NCBI GenBank assembly: GCA_949775045.1 | Contig: OX459095.1 | Span: forward strand, 22,792,311 to 22,856,310 | Source of the DNA: Metridium senile | Taxonomy: Eukaryota; Cnidaria; Anthozoa; Actiniaria; Metridiidae | Reading direction: 5' to 3' | Length of the DNA: 64,000 bases | Part shown: one piece after another, positions 1-41,343 of the stretch | Layout of the letters: the number at the start of each line of letters is the position of its first letter | How positions within the stretch are numbered: the stretch's first letter is position 1 | The notes under the pieces: generated by a model | The model's database searches: none | Told to the model about the DNA's origin: nothing | Seen by the model: the letters and a program-made list of their open reading frames with translations, nothing else | Position numbers and translations under genes: made by a program

Positions 1-30
1 GTACTTATAACACATGTATTTCATGTTCAG

Positions 31-11771
<11,741 letters not shown>

Positions 11772-11773
11772 CA

Positions 11774-12190
11774 GAGGGATCCCAACTCCACCGGTGAAAA
11801 AAACACCGCTGGGATCCCAACTCCACCGGTAAAAAAAAACACCACAGGGATCCCGACTGAACCAGAAGAAAAACACAGAACCGGTAAAACAAAATCACAG
11901 GTATCCCCACTCCACCGGTAACAAAAACACTGAAACCCTGATTGAACGAGTTGGACTGAACCGGTAAAAAACGCCACAGGGATCCCGACTGAACCGATAA
12001 AAAAACCCACAGGAATCCTGAATTGAACCTGTAAAAAATCCCACAGAGATACCGTCTGAACCGCTAAAAAACCCACAATCCTGACTGAACCGGTTACAAA
12101 ACACAGGGATCCCGACTGAACCGGTAAAAAAACAGGTACTCCATGCAACTACACCGGTAAAAAACACATGGATCCCGATTGCAATTTGGA
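11774..12190 (+). repeat. Minisatellite starting at the USP32 stop codon
   Basis: About 13 imperfect copies of a roughly 31-bp unit of the form GGGATCCCGACTGAACCGGT followed by an A-run and CAC. The array begins two bases after the TAA and so should fill the proximal 3' UTR. The opposite strand is open in several frames only because of the repeat. Confidence 0.85.
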
Positions 12191-12947
12191 GAAAAAACAG
12201 GAAACCCGTTTGCAAGATGAAAAACACAGGATCGCATCTGCATGGTTAAATTATGTAATAAGGAATTATGTCTGCATGGATAGACACCAGATAGCTCAAA
12301 TCGTTGGAGGTGGTTATGAACACTTACCGAAGATTAAATCAATTGCACAAAGAGAACATGAAAAAAATACAACAGATTCCAAAACGTTGTCCATGTCAAT
12401 AGGAGTAGTCAAAAGTGGGAAAACATATGATTATATACACGAGATCTTTACGCCATTAAATGAAGATTTGACAATCAATTTTTGCCAAGAACATTAAAGT
12501 TATTCATAGATCCACAATTTGCTTGAGTGAATATGAAACGATTGCGCAGTATTCCCACTGGAATATAGAATGTCCGACAAACACCGTAGATTTCAGAAAG
12601 ATATACCGCAATTAATGTACTCTTAGAATACATGAATTCCAAGACAGACTTATAAAGTTTTCAGCAATCTATGTATATTCGTGCTGTATATTGAGAGAAA
12701 CGTATTTGGCTTTACGGACGTAGCAACAGTGACTAAGATAGAACACATTGGATAGTGGATCTATTCCTCCTTTTCAACACATCGATTACATATAGTACAT
12801 TGACCTATTGCCTTGGCCAACGTTTTTGAACCAGTTGTTCACACGAGTTTCAGCTAAGATTATTTTGTGAATATTTTTTAATAAGGGAATTTATTTTGTG
12901 TGTATCTTTGCTGAACGCTCTATCACTCCACGCATTGTTTGTCGTAA

Positions 12948-12953
12948 AATAAA
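12948..12953 (+). terminator. Candidate poly(A) signal of USP32
   Basis: AATAAA about 1.18 kb past the USP32 stop codon. It is the first canonical signal on this strand that I noticed after the stop. The 3' end is therefore only a proposal. Confidence 0.35.
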
Positions 12954-13179
12954 TATTTGTAAAGAAGAGATTATAATGCAATTCACGGATAATGCTAATT
13001 ACGTACATAAAATTGTTCCTATTACAATGTCAGTTGTTTGATGGGTAATGATATGTGTTATTGTGATTTTCCTTATTGTAAATGATATCTATCAAAATGA
13101 TACGTTTTAACATCAAGAACTTTAACGAGTCGTTTTAACACTCGAAGACGGACAAATCGTCTTATGACAGACCAATAGG

Positions 13180-13431
13180 GGGAAGGGGGGGGGGGGGGGG
13201 ATTGGTGATTTCTGATCAGCAAGACATTTTTTTCCAACGTCTTGGTGGACAGGATATTGTTTTCCTTCCCAATGCTCTGCAGGATATTTATTTCTATATT
13301 TTGCAACCGATTTTTTTCTCCCCTTACAATTGTGCAGGAATTTTTTTTTTATTCCATTGTGCGGCAGGAACTTTATTTTCAAAATCGCCAACCATCTCCA
13401 CCCCCTTCAAAAGTTAAATTGTCGGCCCCTT
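13180..13431. mobile_element. Degenerate G-run element related to the one at 62 kb
   Basis: Begins near a long G run and ends CCCCTTCAAAAGTTAAATTG, similar to the end of the foldback at 61976-62184. The other terminal repeat was not found. Confidence 0.4.
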
Positions 13432-13536
13432 AGTATATTTGCAATTTAGTACATGCATATACCACACAGAAAAAAACCATTGTAGGACAATATACCATTA
13501 CTGGGCGACTCGCCGTACCTTAGTCACTTACAAAAA

Positions 13537-13687
13537 CTTTTGATGAATTTTTGACATTATTTCGACTTTCTTCATCTCAATCGGACCAATTACAGAAATC
13601 AAAGTTTCTTAAGTCTCCGCCTCTCGACATAAACTTGTACCTGATTGTTCCGATTGAGATGAAGAAATGTCAAAAATTCATCAAAAG
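13537..13687. mobile_element. Foldback element
   Basis: Arms of about 50 bp: CTTTTGATGAATTTTTGACA with its complement, then TTCTTCATCTCAATCGGA with its complement. Confidence 0.7.
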
Positions 13688-13709
13688 TCGCACAGTCAAT
13701 AGAACAAAG

Positions 13710-14530
13710 ACACTCAAACGTTTTTAACCGTCAGACTTCGCGCGCATGCGGATCACGCGTAGACACTAAAGGAATGCAAAGAACGCTATGAATTGGAAGA
13801 ATGATTGGAATGTAAAAAGAATGATTGGAATATGACGGTCAACAAGTGGTAATGAACTATCCTGGAATCGCTGCTGCGCTCAGGGTGGAGTTTGTACTTT
13901 TTTATTAAACCAGCCCTACCACAATATAATTTACTTCGTTTTAACCAATTCATCGTGCAATAAATGCCATACAACTCACAATATAATGTGTGCAAAACTA
14001 TGCGAAGATACAAAAACATTGATATGATTGAATTTATAGTTTTTAACAAAGTCTAAATATCCCATTTGAATTTACAACAAATTGTTTTGCGCAAACCAGT
14101 AAAAATACCACACAACTCAGAACATATATGTGTGCCAAAATAGGCGAAGGATATTTTGAGTTGTATGCCATCTATTTTTGTCCAAAATCGTGATTATCGA
14201 AATGTAGATATCGAAATTGAATTTAAGTTTATTTTAAGATTGGAGCGATACAATATAATTAATTTTTAATTTTTTTTTCTTAAAAGAACAATATACTATT
14301 AAATAGAACAAATGGAAAGGTTGCATATCTATGAGATAGATGCATGCTCGCGCATTCATTCAACATCAAGCGACACACAACCGTTTCCAACCGTCAAACT
14401 TGAGATTCGCGCGCATGCAGATCACGCGTACACACATGTTAAGAATGTTAGGAATTGGAAGAGTGATTGGAATGAAAAGAATGGTTGGAATGTGATTGTT
14501 AAGTGACGTATTGGCCTATTCTAGAATCTG
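13710..14530. repeat. Diverged direct repeat pair
   Basis: 13710-13870 and 14375-14530 share GCGCGCATGC, ATCACGCGTA and GAATTGGAAGA/GTGATTGGAATG blocks in the same order. The sequences between them also look related. Origin unknown. Confidence 0.55.
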
Positions 14531-14680
14531 AAATATAAATGGAAACTAGCGAGTAAGCTAGGCTGTGTCGGTGTTTGATATAATGTTTGATATAAATGAT
14601 AGGTAATATAATGAAATTTGTAACACCGTAAAAATGTTGACTTAACTTTACTGACGTTTCGAGCTTTAGCCCTTCGTCGG
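14515..14680 (-). mobile_element. Repeat with hammerhead-like core (Penelope/retrozyme-like fragment)
   Basis: The minus strand at 14649-14680 reads CCGACGA, a GGGC/GCTC stem with TAAA loop, then GAAAC, GTCA, GTA. It matches a hammerhead core except C for U at position 4. About 150 bp downstream of it recur at 34487-34625. Confidence 0.5.
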
Positions 14681-17600
14681 AGTAAAAGAATCTTTTTGTC
14701 TCTACCGAAGCTACAAAGGAAATATACTCGAGTGTTTGAAATCTTCGATAAGATGGATTTACATGTTTCTAGTCTTGGTAAAATGAGAAAAAAATCCGGA
14801 TTGCGCTTCCAGTTCGGACTCATACACACGCATATACGCTACAATGACTTGAATTTGTAAAGTTGCCTGAATCGGCAGCGCTAATCGAGCTCGCGATCTG
14901 ATTTACCGCCATTGTTTTGTTTCCATTCACATCGATGGCCAGTTGTATGTTTGCCCTAGACGAAGCAAAGATTGTTTTTGGTTAAGGTTGTGTCTTCGTT
15001 TTAATTCAAATGATAACCGGATAAAATTGAGCTTTCCTAAAATGATCAACTGTTGTTGTCAAAATTGAGTATTTATTCCATTAAGACTGGAAGGAAATAA
15101 GCGCAAGCAACAAGATTGTTGTCCGGATACAAAAATATCTGGTTTCCAGTGGCGGGTCCAGGATATTACAAAAGGTTTAATATACTATAAAAAAAAGTGA
15201 AATTCGGTTCTATGCCTGTGACTTTGTTATCGCATATCTATAACATATTAGTTTTATGGTCAATTTGGCAATTTTCAACTTGGCACAATAAAAGATGACT
15301 ATCTATTTACTGGGAATCTGAAGTTTCATGGAAATCGATGGACAATTTCGCGAACTAGAGCGCCATATTTGGAAATACCAACGTTAAAAAATTGGCTTGT
15401 GACGGCAAACCGCGGCGCGGCTTCAAAATAAAATTTCGAATTAACTGTTAGAAGCCTAAATGTTTGAAGTAGCACATGTAAAATTCAGATATATTGATGA
15501 GGTTTTGACGAGATACGAGCGAGTTAAAAAATTAATAAAATCCGCTTAATCGAGTCACCTTCACAGGTCAAGGTTCCCGCCATTTTTTTTAACTTGAAAC
15601 CTGCCTTGACGCATCCCGGCACCCGGCATGCTCTGCTGTCATTAATGCGTTTATGATATGCGCATCTGATTCTGTCTTGAAGGCTTCTCGAAGGCCGCAT
15701 ATATATTGCTTGAAAATACAAAGAAACAACAAAGAAACTTGGATGCCTGCAGTTCAAAGAAAGTCAACAGTGGTGAATTTGTAGTTAATTTAGATGGGTT
15801 TCTTGGCTCTTCTAATAGTAGTCGTTGGAACAGTGGGAATGTTTGCTACTGCAGCGTTAAGCTGGATAGTTTCGTGGTATCCGCTTTGACAACGGCATGA
15901 AATCACACCGAGAAAATGGGATTTGGAAAATGGACATATGAACTGATTAATCGACTTGCAAGGCATGTTCATCGACTAACACATTCAACGTTAAGGTGCA
16001 TCGGAAGTTTATGCTGGTAAATAATTTGTGCCAAGCGGATTTGCATGTTTGCGTTCTAGCTTGATTTCTCGCTTATTGTAATTTATACAAGGTATGTTTT
16101 TTTTGGTGTCAAATCTTCTACTTCGATCATAAAACTGCAAAGGACCTTCAAGATGGATCTACTTTCAATGTACTACTATCAAATGGACTTTCAAATTATA
16201 CGTAGTACCCGTGACTAAAAGTGATGAACTTACAAACTGTTTTGCATAAGTATGTTTGCCAAAAAATTCACAATTTCAAGGGACTTGCAATAATTTTTAA
16301 TGAACTGAGAGCTATTTTTTTTATATTTTTATGTAATTGTTGAAGGGATTTATAAAAAAATGATTATTATTTTTTATTTATTTTTGTACATTATAAAAGT
16401 GATGTAAAATAAAAGATGATTTTTATAATTAATAATATGGGGAAAAGTTATTAGAGAAATATTTTATTGATTAATTGAAAGAATATAAAATGATTTTAAA
16501 AATCCTAGGTTTAGTTGTATATAAAGCCATAATTATGAAGTTTGCTTTATTTGTAAATTTTGAGCAAGAAATAGTTAACGTTCTCACATTACATTTGCTA
16601 CTGTTTTTATTGCTGTTGATTCCACTAGAAAAGCAGTTAAAGGAATTTCTATCGAATAATTTGAAAGTTAGATTCGATATTAATGATAAATCTTTCGCGT
16701 TACGCCAGCGTTTTCTAATATCTTCTCGATTTGTTAGTCACACCCGTGCAACAGGTATTCGTAAACAACCTGCCTTCAACTCGACGTTATTGTAATTTTA
16801 ATTATCGCAAAAACAACATACAAAAACAAACTTGCTCTTCGCATGAAATTTACTGCGTTTAGTTAGTTCCAATTATTCGCTATTACAAACAACTGAGTTA
16901 TTGAGCGCAAATATTTTTTGAAGAATGTGTCAATAAAATTTGCAAAAAGCAACCACAATCAGTGAAATATATAGCGTCGTATAGTGGGATTTACTTCTTA
17001 TAAAGTTGACTTCACAGAAATAAATATATACAGTATAGTTTATGGCAAATTGAAAGCAAATATAACCAAAGATATTTCAAAAATGCTGTTTATTCCATCG
17101 ATATCATGTTTGCAGGAAATGGATGATTCAGTTCAAATATCTGGATTTAACTAGTATGGAATCTACAAGCGATATTTGCGTATGTTTACATGCTCGCAGG
17201 TGATGTTTATATTTTCAAAATAAAACAAAATAAATAAAACTCCTCATCAATCAATACCCAGAATTGCAATACTGCTATAAAGCTCGGTAAATACCAGGTC
17301 CCTTCGTGTGTACTGCACGCTTCTTCTGTATTTTTCACTGCGGCCAATCGCACGAATTTACCGAGCAAAACCAGATTGAATTTGAGCAAACTGTGGAAAA
17401 ATTGCCTAAAAATATTACAATGAAAAGAGACATGAGAGAAATGGGATTTACTGAGAAAAATATGAAATTGAATAATAAATTGTATAAATTAAATAGAATG
17501 ACAACTCGTTAGAGAGACGCATGAGATCGACGCTTGCCGACTTACTGTTGCCAACAAAATAACGGCTGTTTTCATACAAAAAGACGGATTAATAGACAGT

Positions 17601-18158
17601 CTGGACGGACAAATCATCTTATGACGAACAAGTCATCTGATGTGAACTGACAATTTGAGACGAAAAAGTGTCTGATTTTGTTAAATTCACATAAGTCGAA
17701 CAAATTTACGTAAGATTTGTCCGTCGAGACTATTTGTATGTCTTCTAGTGTTAAAGAGACAATCATAAATATGAAATGCATTTCTTTTCTCATAGTAATC
17801 AAAAAAAATTAAAGTTTACTATTGAAAATTGAATTTGGTGATTTTTTGCTGGTTTTCTCCAGATAAAATATTTCATTTCTCTCATTTTAAACAAAACGAG
17901 CCAAGAAAAATCCTTGGGGGAATAAACGATATTAAGAGATACCAATTAACCAGACAAAACTAGTTTACAACTTTGATCAATTTTAATTGAAAATACTTTA
18001 TCTTTTAATTTTACATACTTATATTAAATAAACTACTTTTCACGTGAGCACTGGTAATTAATTTGCTCCTCAGCATGTTTCTTTGAAAACACTGATCGGA
18101 AAACCAAAAAAGCTGACTCAGTTTAACTGCTATAGCTGTTGCATATTTCACAATGATT

Positions 18159-35064
<16,906 letters not shown>

Positions 35065-35743
35065 TTTTCAGCCGTTTTTGAGTATTTCACTTACTTCATA
35101 TTTCAACTTTATGACTTTGTTATGCTCTTTTTATGTCCAAAAACATGACTTTTTGCATAGGATTCAATCATTATAAAGCTACTTTGTTATATATTACATA
35201 TAATAGTAAGATAAAGACAGTAAAAAGCGTTAAAATTTGTCTCGAAAACAGTAAACACCGAACTTTTGTCGGCGAAGCGCCATGTTTGTTCTTGGAGCCA
35301 ATATGCAAATGAGCATCAAGAATGTTTACAGCCAATCAGGTTGTAGCAAATCGTCCTTACTTTTATCCAGTAACCATAACGACACCAAACATATAAATTA
35401 AAGGCTCAAGTTATTCATTCAAAATGTAGTAAAAAATATCAAAGTTTAAAAAATATATATATAATAAATATATTCATTAATCACAAATATTAATTTCATT
35501 TCATTTTTCAAAATATAAATGATAAACAAAAAAATAATAAATAAAGCCAGTAAAACTGTAGAAAGGTTAAAAAATTATCACCATAAATTTCTCAATTTAA
35601 AAAACTGTCTGATAGTATTATTTCACTATTTTGATAAAAAAGTAATAAAACTCACTCTCTTCGGTTTTCTTGATTTCTGGGTTACCTGTGGATTTTTCTG
35701 CTATCGCTTATTTTCTGAGCCTACAGTACTAGAACCGCTGAAT
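35065..35743. promoter_or_regulatory. Divergent RGS22/MECR promoter region
   Basis: 679 bp between the two start codons. It contains a CCAAT box in direct orientation (35332-35336), an octamer ATGCAAAT (35303-35310) and an RFX X-box-like motif (35370-35383). The MECR-proximal half (about 35400-35650) is very AT-rich. No TATA box could be assigned. Confidence 0.55.
35370..35383. promoter_or_regulatory. RFX X-box-like motif upstream of RGS22
   Basis: GTAACCATAACGAC matches the X-box consensus RYYNYYATRRNRAC at all but one position. RFX factors drive ciliary genes, and RGS22 is linked to sperm and cilia in vertebrates. It lies about 306 bp from the RGS22 start. Confidence 0.35.
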
Positions 35744-38700
35744 ATGGCCGCCGCCAGAGCACTTAGTTTGTTTGGAAAAGTAAAAAGTGTTTTTACGAAA
35801 AGCAAGCAGATAAATCCTTTGCGTATTTGTAGATATGCAAGCATCAAAGCCCAGTCGTTAGTGTACGATGAGTTTGGTGATCCCGGTAAAGTTTTGAAGT
35901 AAGCATGACACGAAGTGTTTATGGAGATGAACATCTCCAAAATGCGCAAACCTCTATATAATATACTATGGGCTCACAAATTCTGTGTTGTAATCTGTGT
36001 TCTGTGTTGTAATCGTCTCAGTGCACTTAACAGTTGATTGTTTTAAGGACCGCAATGTTAGAGGGATCAATCATGAGGGATTTGTAGTTTTTTTTTTTTT
36101 TTTTTTGCAAACAGCTTATGGTCGACAGCAAATTAACACCGGGATTAACAAAATAACAAGCAAACAAACAAATAATTTTGCAACAATTAATCTGGAAAAT
36201 GTTTGAGTTTGCAAACCTTGTTCCCAAAGCTCTTTCCTTCAAAAGCAAAGGTAAAAGCCCTGGAAAGGTTGCGAGTTTGCAGAAAATTGAAAATCATGGT
36301 AACATTGTTGTTTCTTTTTATTCCCAGGTTAGACTTTGTTGACAGAGATGAGATAGGACCAGATTCTATTGGAGTTCACATGATAGCTGCACCTATTAAC
36401 CCTGCAGATATCAACATGATACAAGGTGTGTTGTTGTACACTGATTGCAACTATAATGTTGGTAAATAATTACCTGTAGTCATAACTTATAGTTATAATT
36501 TATATACTTTTCTTATTCATTTGACCAGGTAGCTATGCTATAAAGCCCAAATTACCTGCAGTTGGTGGTAACGAAGGCTTTGGTCGTGTTATCAAGACTG
36601 GTAAAAATGTCCAAGGACTTGAAGAAGGAGACTTTGTGATCTTTGCACAGAGTGGATTAGGTGAGGAAGTTAGAAATAGATTCATACGTTTTCTACTTCA
36701 TTCATCTATCTATTCATTTATCAATTCATTTTTCCATTCTTGCATCCACCCATGTATGGATCCATTTATTTATCCATTCATTTATTCATCCATGTATTCA
36801 TTCAGACATTTATTCATTCATGCATGCATTCATCCGTCAATCCATTCAGGTATCATCAAGCATATTTTTCATTCATTCATCTGTTCATTCATTCTTTATT
36901 TATTCATTATTTAATTCATTTATTCATTCATCTATTCATTCATCCATTGATTAACTTAATATTTAGTAATTTATTTATTTATTTATTCATCTGTTCATTT
37001 ATTTATTCTAAAGTTATTCTTTAATTATTTTATTAATTCATGCATGCATCCATTTATTTTTTCATTTATGCATCTATTCATCCATCCATTCATTTTTCAT
37101 TCATTCATAGTAATGATTTATTCTTTGTTCATTCATTTTTTTTTATTCATTCATTATTTACTCATTTGTTCATTCCTTCATTTGATAAATGTAAAAATTA
37201 TATACTCAATATGTGAGTTGTCAATTAGACAATTGTCATTTTTTTACTATTTTTTTCTTCTTCAAATAGCAATGTTCATTGTTATATTTTTTAGGTACAT
37301 GGTCAAGGTTTCATGTTTTATCAGAAAACAAATTAATAAAAGTCCCTGATAATGTATCGTTGGAGCTGGCAGCAACTTTAACAGTAAACCCATGCACAGC
37401 TTATAGAATGCTGAAAGATTTTGAGGACTTGAAACCAGGTATGACCCAATCCTAGGGATAATGAAGATGTGTGTAACTATGATGATAATCATGATGATGT
37501 ATTATTAACAATGGAGAAAATAATAATGATGATAATAATACGGTAATTAAAATGATGGTGATAATCATGATGAGATAAAAATTATAGAGTAGAGTGATGT
37601 TCCTCTCTATTTTAATAGTTGTTATCTCATTATGTATCTCTAAACATCTACTTATAGATAATCATGATGGTGGTGATAATAATAGTCTTGATAGCAAGGC
37701 CAATGATAATCATGATAATTGTAATACTGATGGGAATCATGATGGACAAGCTAACAAAATGTCAAAATGTTGTTAAAGAATGATGAAATAAACAATGGTA
37801 ATAATCAGATTACTTTAGATAATATTGATGCTGATAATACAGTTAATAATGTTGATCTTTTTTATTGTCCAGGTAGTACAGTCATCCAAAATGGTGCAAA
37901 TAGTGGTGTAGGCAGAGCTGTAATTCAATTGGCTGCGGCATGGGGCATACAAACAATTAACATAGTTCGAGATAGGTATAGAAACATTTATTGTTCCACA
38001 TTCCACAATGGTACATTACCATATACATTAGGTAATGGTCTTGAGTCCCTACTCAGAAGAAAGTACATCGCAGTTTTTAAATGACAAAATCATATGGATG
38101 ACTTGTCAGAATGCTTTTTAAGTGCACATTGCTGCCATGCAAAGTTTATAATCATTAGGATAGTGAATGACTTTGAGAAAAGACTACTGCACTGGGTGTC
38201 AATCCCCTTGTCTTTAGGAACAGTGCAGCAGGATCTTTTACATCCAATTTTAATTTAAAAAAACAATGAGCCATACAATGATTGTTGGGACATATTTATG
38301 AACGTTTTTTGATTGAATATACAAATTTGCAAACCCCTTCCTCCCAGAGCAATGCTGCTTGATCTTTCAAATGACAACTGTTTCACATTTCCAAAACTCA
38401 ACATTGATTCGGGGGAGAGGGGGAAACGAAAAAAATGTTATAGAAAAATTAATATGTAAAAAAACCCCAGATAAATGCACATAAATTATATGATTGTAGA
38501 TCAAAATGTGAAAGCAGACAGGATCTCCAGCGTTATACTTTTATCTGAGAAGACAAGGCACTGAGAGAGCAACAAGTGTCTTGCCATAGGACACAGCATA
38601 GTAATCCTGTTGCTCCGGGCTGTCAATTGAAACCTGGAAACAATTTAGCCCATAAATCGATCTACTAACCATTAGACTATTATGTGTGTAATATATGTAA

Positions 38701-41343
38701 TTTTAACTGCAGGCCAAACTTAGATGAACTGAAACAAGAACTGACTAGCCTAGGTGCCACACATGTATTGACAGAGGACTTTTGCAGGACACCTGAAATG
38801 ACTCAATTTATGAAGGTATTAATTTGAATGTTTGTTAATTAGGAAATTATTAATCAATTAATCAACCAATTAATCTATCAGTCTATATCAGTTAGCTCAA
38901 CTGATCAATCTATCAAACAGCCAGTAAAGCAATGAATGAATAAATTGATTCAATGAATGACTGGAGAATGACTAGATTTTTATGCCTTGTGTGTTAATTA
39001 TTAATCATGATTAGGTGCACCTGCTGATTTGCTTGCTGTTAGTTTGGCTGGCTTATATATAACAGCTAAAAACTACATTTGTCTAACTATCTTCAGTTGA
39101 GTAAATGCACTCTGTTGAATCAAGAGATTTTACTCTAAATAAACCTCTGAAAAATGAATCATAACAAATTTTATTGATTTGCATATTTGTTCTGTTTTGT
39201 GCCTGTATCATTATTAGGATATTGCAAAACCAAGGCTTGGTTTCAACTGTGTTGGAGGCAAAAGTGCAACAGAGCTGTGTAGACGACTAAGGTAAATGCT
39301 TTCAAGGAAGTCTCAGTTCAAACAACTTAGTCCAGTATATATATCAACTTGTTATTAAAGTAAGGGTAAAAAATCTCCCAGTGTTTATAGAGGTTTTAAA
39401 AAACATTGAATTGTCGGTTTCTGACATCACAGGGAGCCCAAGCTCATCACTTTTACAGTAAATGTATGGAGTCGAGAGATATCCTTTCGCTGTGCCTCAA
39501 ATATACAATAATAAATTTTTTTTTTACGTAGATAGTTGTGTATAATTGTTTTCTAGTCTGTGACCGATTTTTAGCTCAATTTGAGCGATTTTGACGAAAA
39601 TACCCCTGAAAGACAAAGAAGAATTTAGCACTCGAATTTAGGTGAGAAGTAAGATCGATCGTCTCGGCTCAACTCGATTTGTTTCCACCCTTGTCTTCTT
39701 CTTTGTCTTTCAGGGGTATTTTTGTCAAAATCGCTCAAATTGAGCTAAAACTCGGTCACAGACTAGAAAACAATTATACACAACTATCTACGTAAAAAAA
39801 AATAATAATATTGTATATTTGAAGCACAGCGAAAGGATATCTCTCGACTCCATACATTTACTGTAAAAGTGATGAGCTTGGGCTCCCTGTGCTGACATAT
39901 AGAGCAAAACAAAAATGTGAAAATTGTATATCCTTGACATTTTAGCCTATCAAAGGCCCTTGTGTTAGGATGGCTTTTGTGCATTGTCACATTATCCTAA
40001 TTGATATTTTCTGTTGTACACAGTCACGGCGGAACACTAGTGACATATGGAGGGATGTCTAAAAAGCCTTTTGCTGTACCAACTGTAAGTATTCTAGTAA
40101 TATGCCTGAAGTTTCTTAGAAGATTTATTAAGTGCACTCCACACAAAGTGAAAGTGTGTTAGAGAAATTACAGAATAGGAGCTGGCATTAATAGGCCCTT
40201 TGGAGGACATGGTCATGTGACCTTATCAATCAAAAATTCTTAAAATAGCAAAATGAAAATATTTGACTTCAAATGAGTATGGCCAAAATAAGCATTCTAT
40301 GAAAGTTTTATTTTGCTACTCTAAGATTTTTGATTGACAAGGTCACATGATTAGGACCTGTAAAGGGCCTATGAAAAGAAAACTGACATATTTTGATACT
40401 TTGAATTTCATTGTAGTAGAATGACATCTAACCCTAAAGAAAAACATTTGTGGCAGTCATAACTAAATGTATATTTATCATGTCATATCTTTACAGGGTC
40501 AGCTGATATTCAATGATATTAGACTTAGAGGTTTCTGGAGAACAGGATGGGACAAACAAAACCCTAAAAGTGAGTTCATTGCCTTTCTATTTAAAAGTCT
40601 TTCTAAATGCTACTGAGAAGATATTGCAACACTCTGCCATCATCTATCATAAAGAGTGATTGCTGTAAGATGTAATACATACAATATGAACAGCAGATCT
40701 GTGTGCGATATACAGATTAGATGCAAGTATGGTATTATAATAGTAATTATGAAAGTCCAACGTTAGTTCTCTCATATTTTACTAGAATTGTCAAGATAAA
40801 AATAATGAGGACTATTTTGTATGAGAAAATGAAAACCAATCTGTATGAAATTTACAGCACTTGTCACAGCGGACATGATTTATTTTGTCAAATTCTCATA
40901 ATTTTAATCATTCATGTGTTTTATAAGTTTTAATTGTTTGTGATCAGAAACTCAGTTTGAAGGACAGGTAGGGAGTAAATACTGAATAAAATAGTGAAGT
41001 CCTGATAGAAAAGAACAATACAGTAAAACATATTTATCCTGGTTCTCAGTGTAGTTGTAGTGTGTGCAGTGTAGTTATTAGTGTGTGGAGTGAGCCTCAC
41101 AGAAGGGCTCCAATAAGGAATAATGGTAATGTAACAAGCAAATTCAATTTTTCCATAATTTCAGGTCAAGAAATGCTGCAAATGGTTAATGATATTTGTC
41201 AATTACATGCCGATGGCAAGTTCCATGCCCAGCCGTGCACAAGACACAAACTGCAAGACTACAAAACAGCTACACAATCAGCCATGCAGTCTTATACATC
41301 AAGCAAACAACTCTTCATCTTGGCAGAAGATATAGACATTTGA
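35744..41343 (+). CDS. MECR: Mitochondrial enoyl-[acyl-carrier-protein] reductase
   Basis: Catalyses the last, NADPH-dependent step of mitochondrial fatty acid synthesis (trans-2-enoyl thioester to acyl), which feeds lipoic acid formation. Exons: 35744-35898, 36328-36425, 36529-36660, 37295-37438, 37873-37975, 38713-38815, 39218-39291, 40024-40084, 40497-40569, 41165-41343. The 1122 nt give 373 residues, the same as the human enzyme. The basic N-terminus ([20 protein letters not shown]) fits a mitochondrial presequence; the reading frame is open further upstream, but this Met begins the family-like leader. Visible motifs: [17 protein letters not shown], carrying the likely catalytic Tyr; [13 protein letters not shown]; the signature [11 protein letters not shown]; the nucleotide-binding loop [46 protein letters not shown]. 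No residue loss was seen. It is divergent to RGS22 and convergent with RPA1. Confidence 0.96.
36680..37190. repeat. ATTC/CATT-rich simple repeat
   Basis: About 500 bp of degenerate TTCATTCA in the third MECR intron, comparable to the tract at 3826-4219. Confidence 0.85.
37470..37860. repeat. GAT/AAT-rich simple repeat
   Basis: Degenerate GATAATAATGATGG sequence filling the MECR intron before exon 37873-37975. Confidence 0.8.
38548..38685 (-). mobile_element. tRNA-like SINE remnant
   Basis: The minus strand reads TAGTCTAATGGTTAGTAG then CCAGGTTTCAATTG, a box A/B pair. Located in a MECR intron. Confidence 0.45.
39428..39891. mobile_element. 464-bp foldback element with CTGACAT target duplication
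   Basis: Near-perfect arms of about 200 bp (CACAGGGAGCCCAAGCTCAT at the left end, complement at the right) around a loop of about 60 bp. CTGACAT flanks both sides (39421-39427, 39892-39898). Located in a MECR intron. Confidence 0.88.
40191..40372. mobile_element. Foldback element
   Basis: Ends ATAGGCCCTTT and AAAGGGCCTAT, inner arms GTCATGTGACCTTATCAATC with complement. Located in a MECR intron. Confidence 0.75.

Larger units (their letters stand above)
12191..18158. other. 6 kb convergent spacer between USP32 and RGS22
   Basis: No convincing gene was found. The first part is presumed USP32 3' UTR. The rest is AT-rich, with a degenerate element at 13180-13431, a foldback at 13537-13687, a diverged pair of direct repeats (13710-13870 and 14375-14530), and a hammerhead-bearing repeat at 14515-14680. 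Short open frames such as 15706-15900 and 16475-16795 have no recognisable family, splice context or composition supporting coding. Confidence 0.6.

Noticed and set aside
16475..16795. 106-residue plus-strand frame in the spacer
   Set aside because: No recognisable domain, AT-driven composition, no supported splice sites or neighbours.
35519..35743. Upstream in-frame extension of MECR
   Set aside because: Lys/Asn-rich AT-driven translation unlike the family; the Met at 35744 starts a typical mitochondrial leader.
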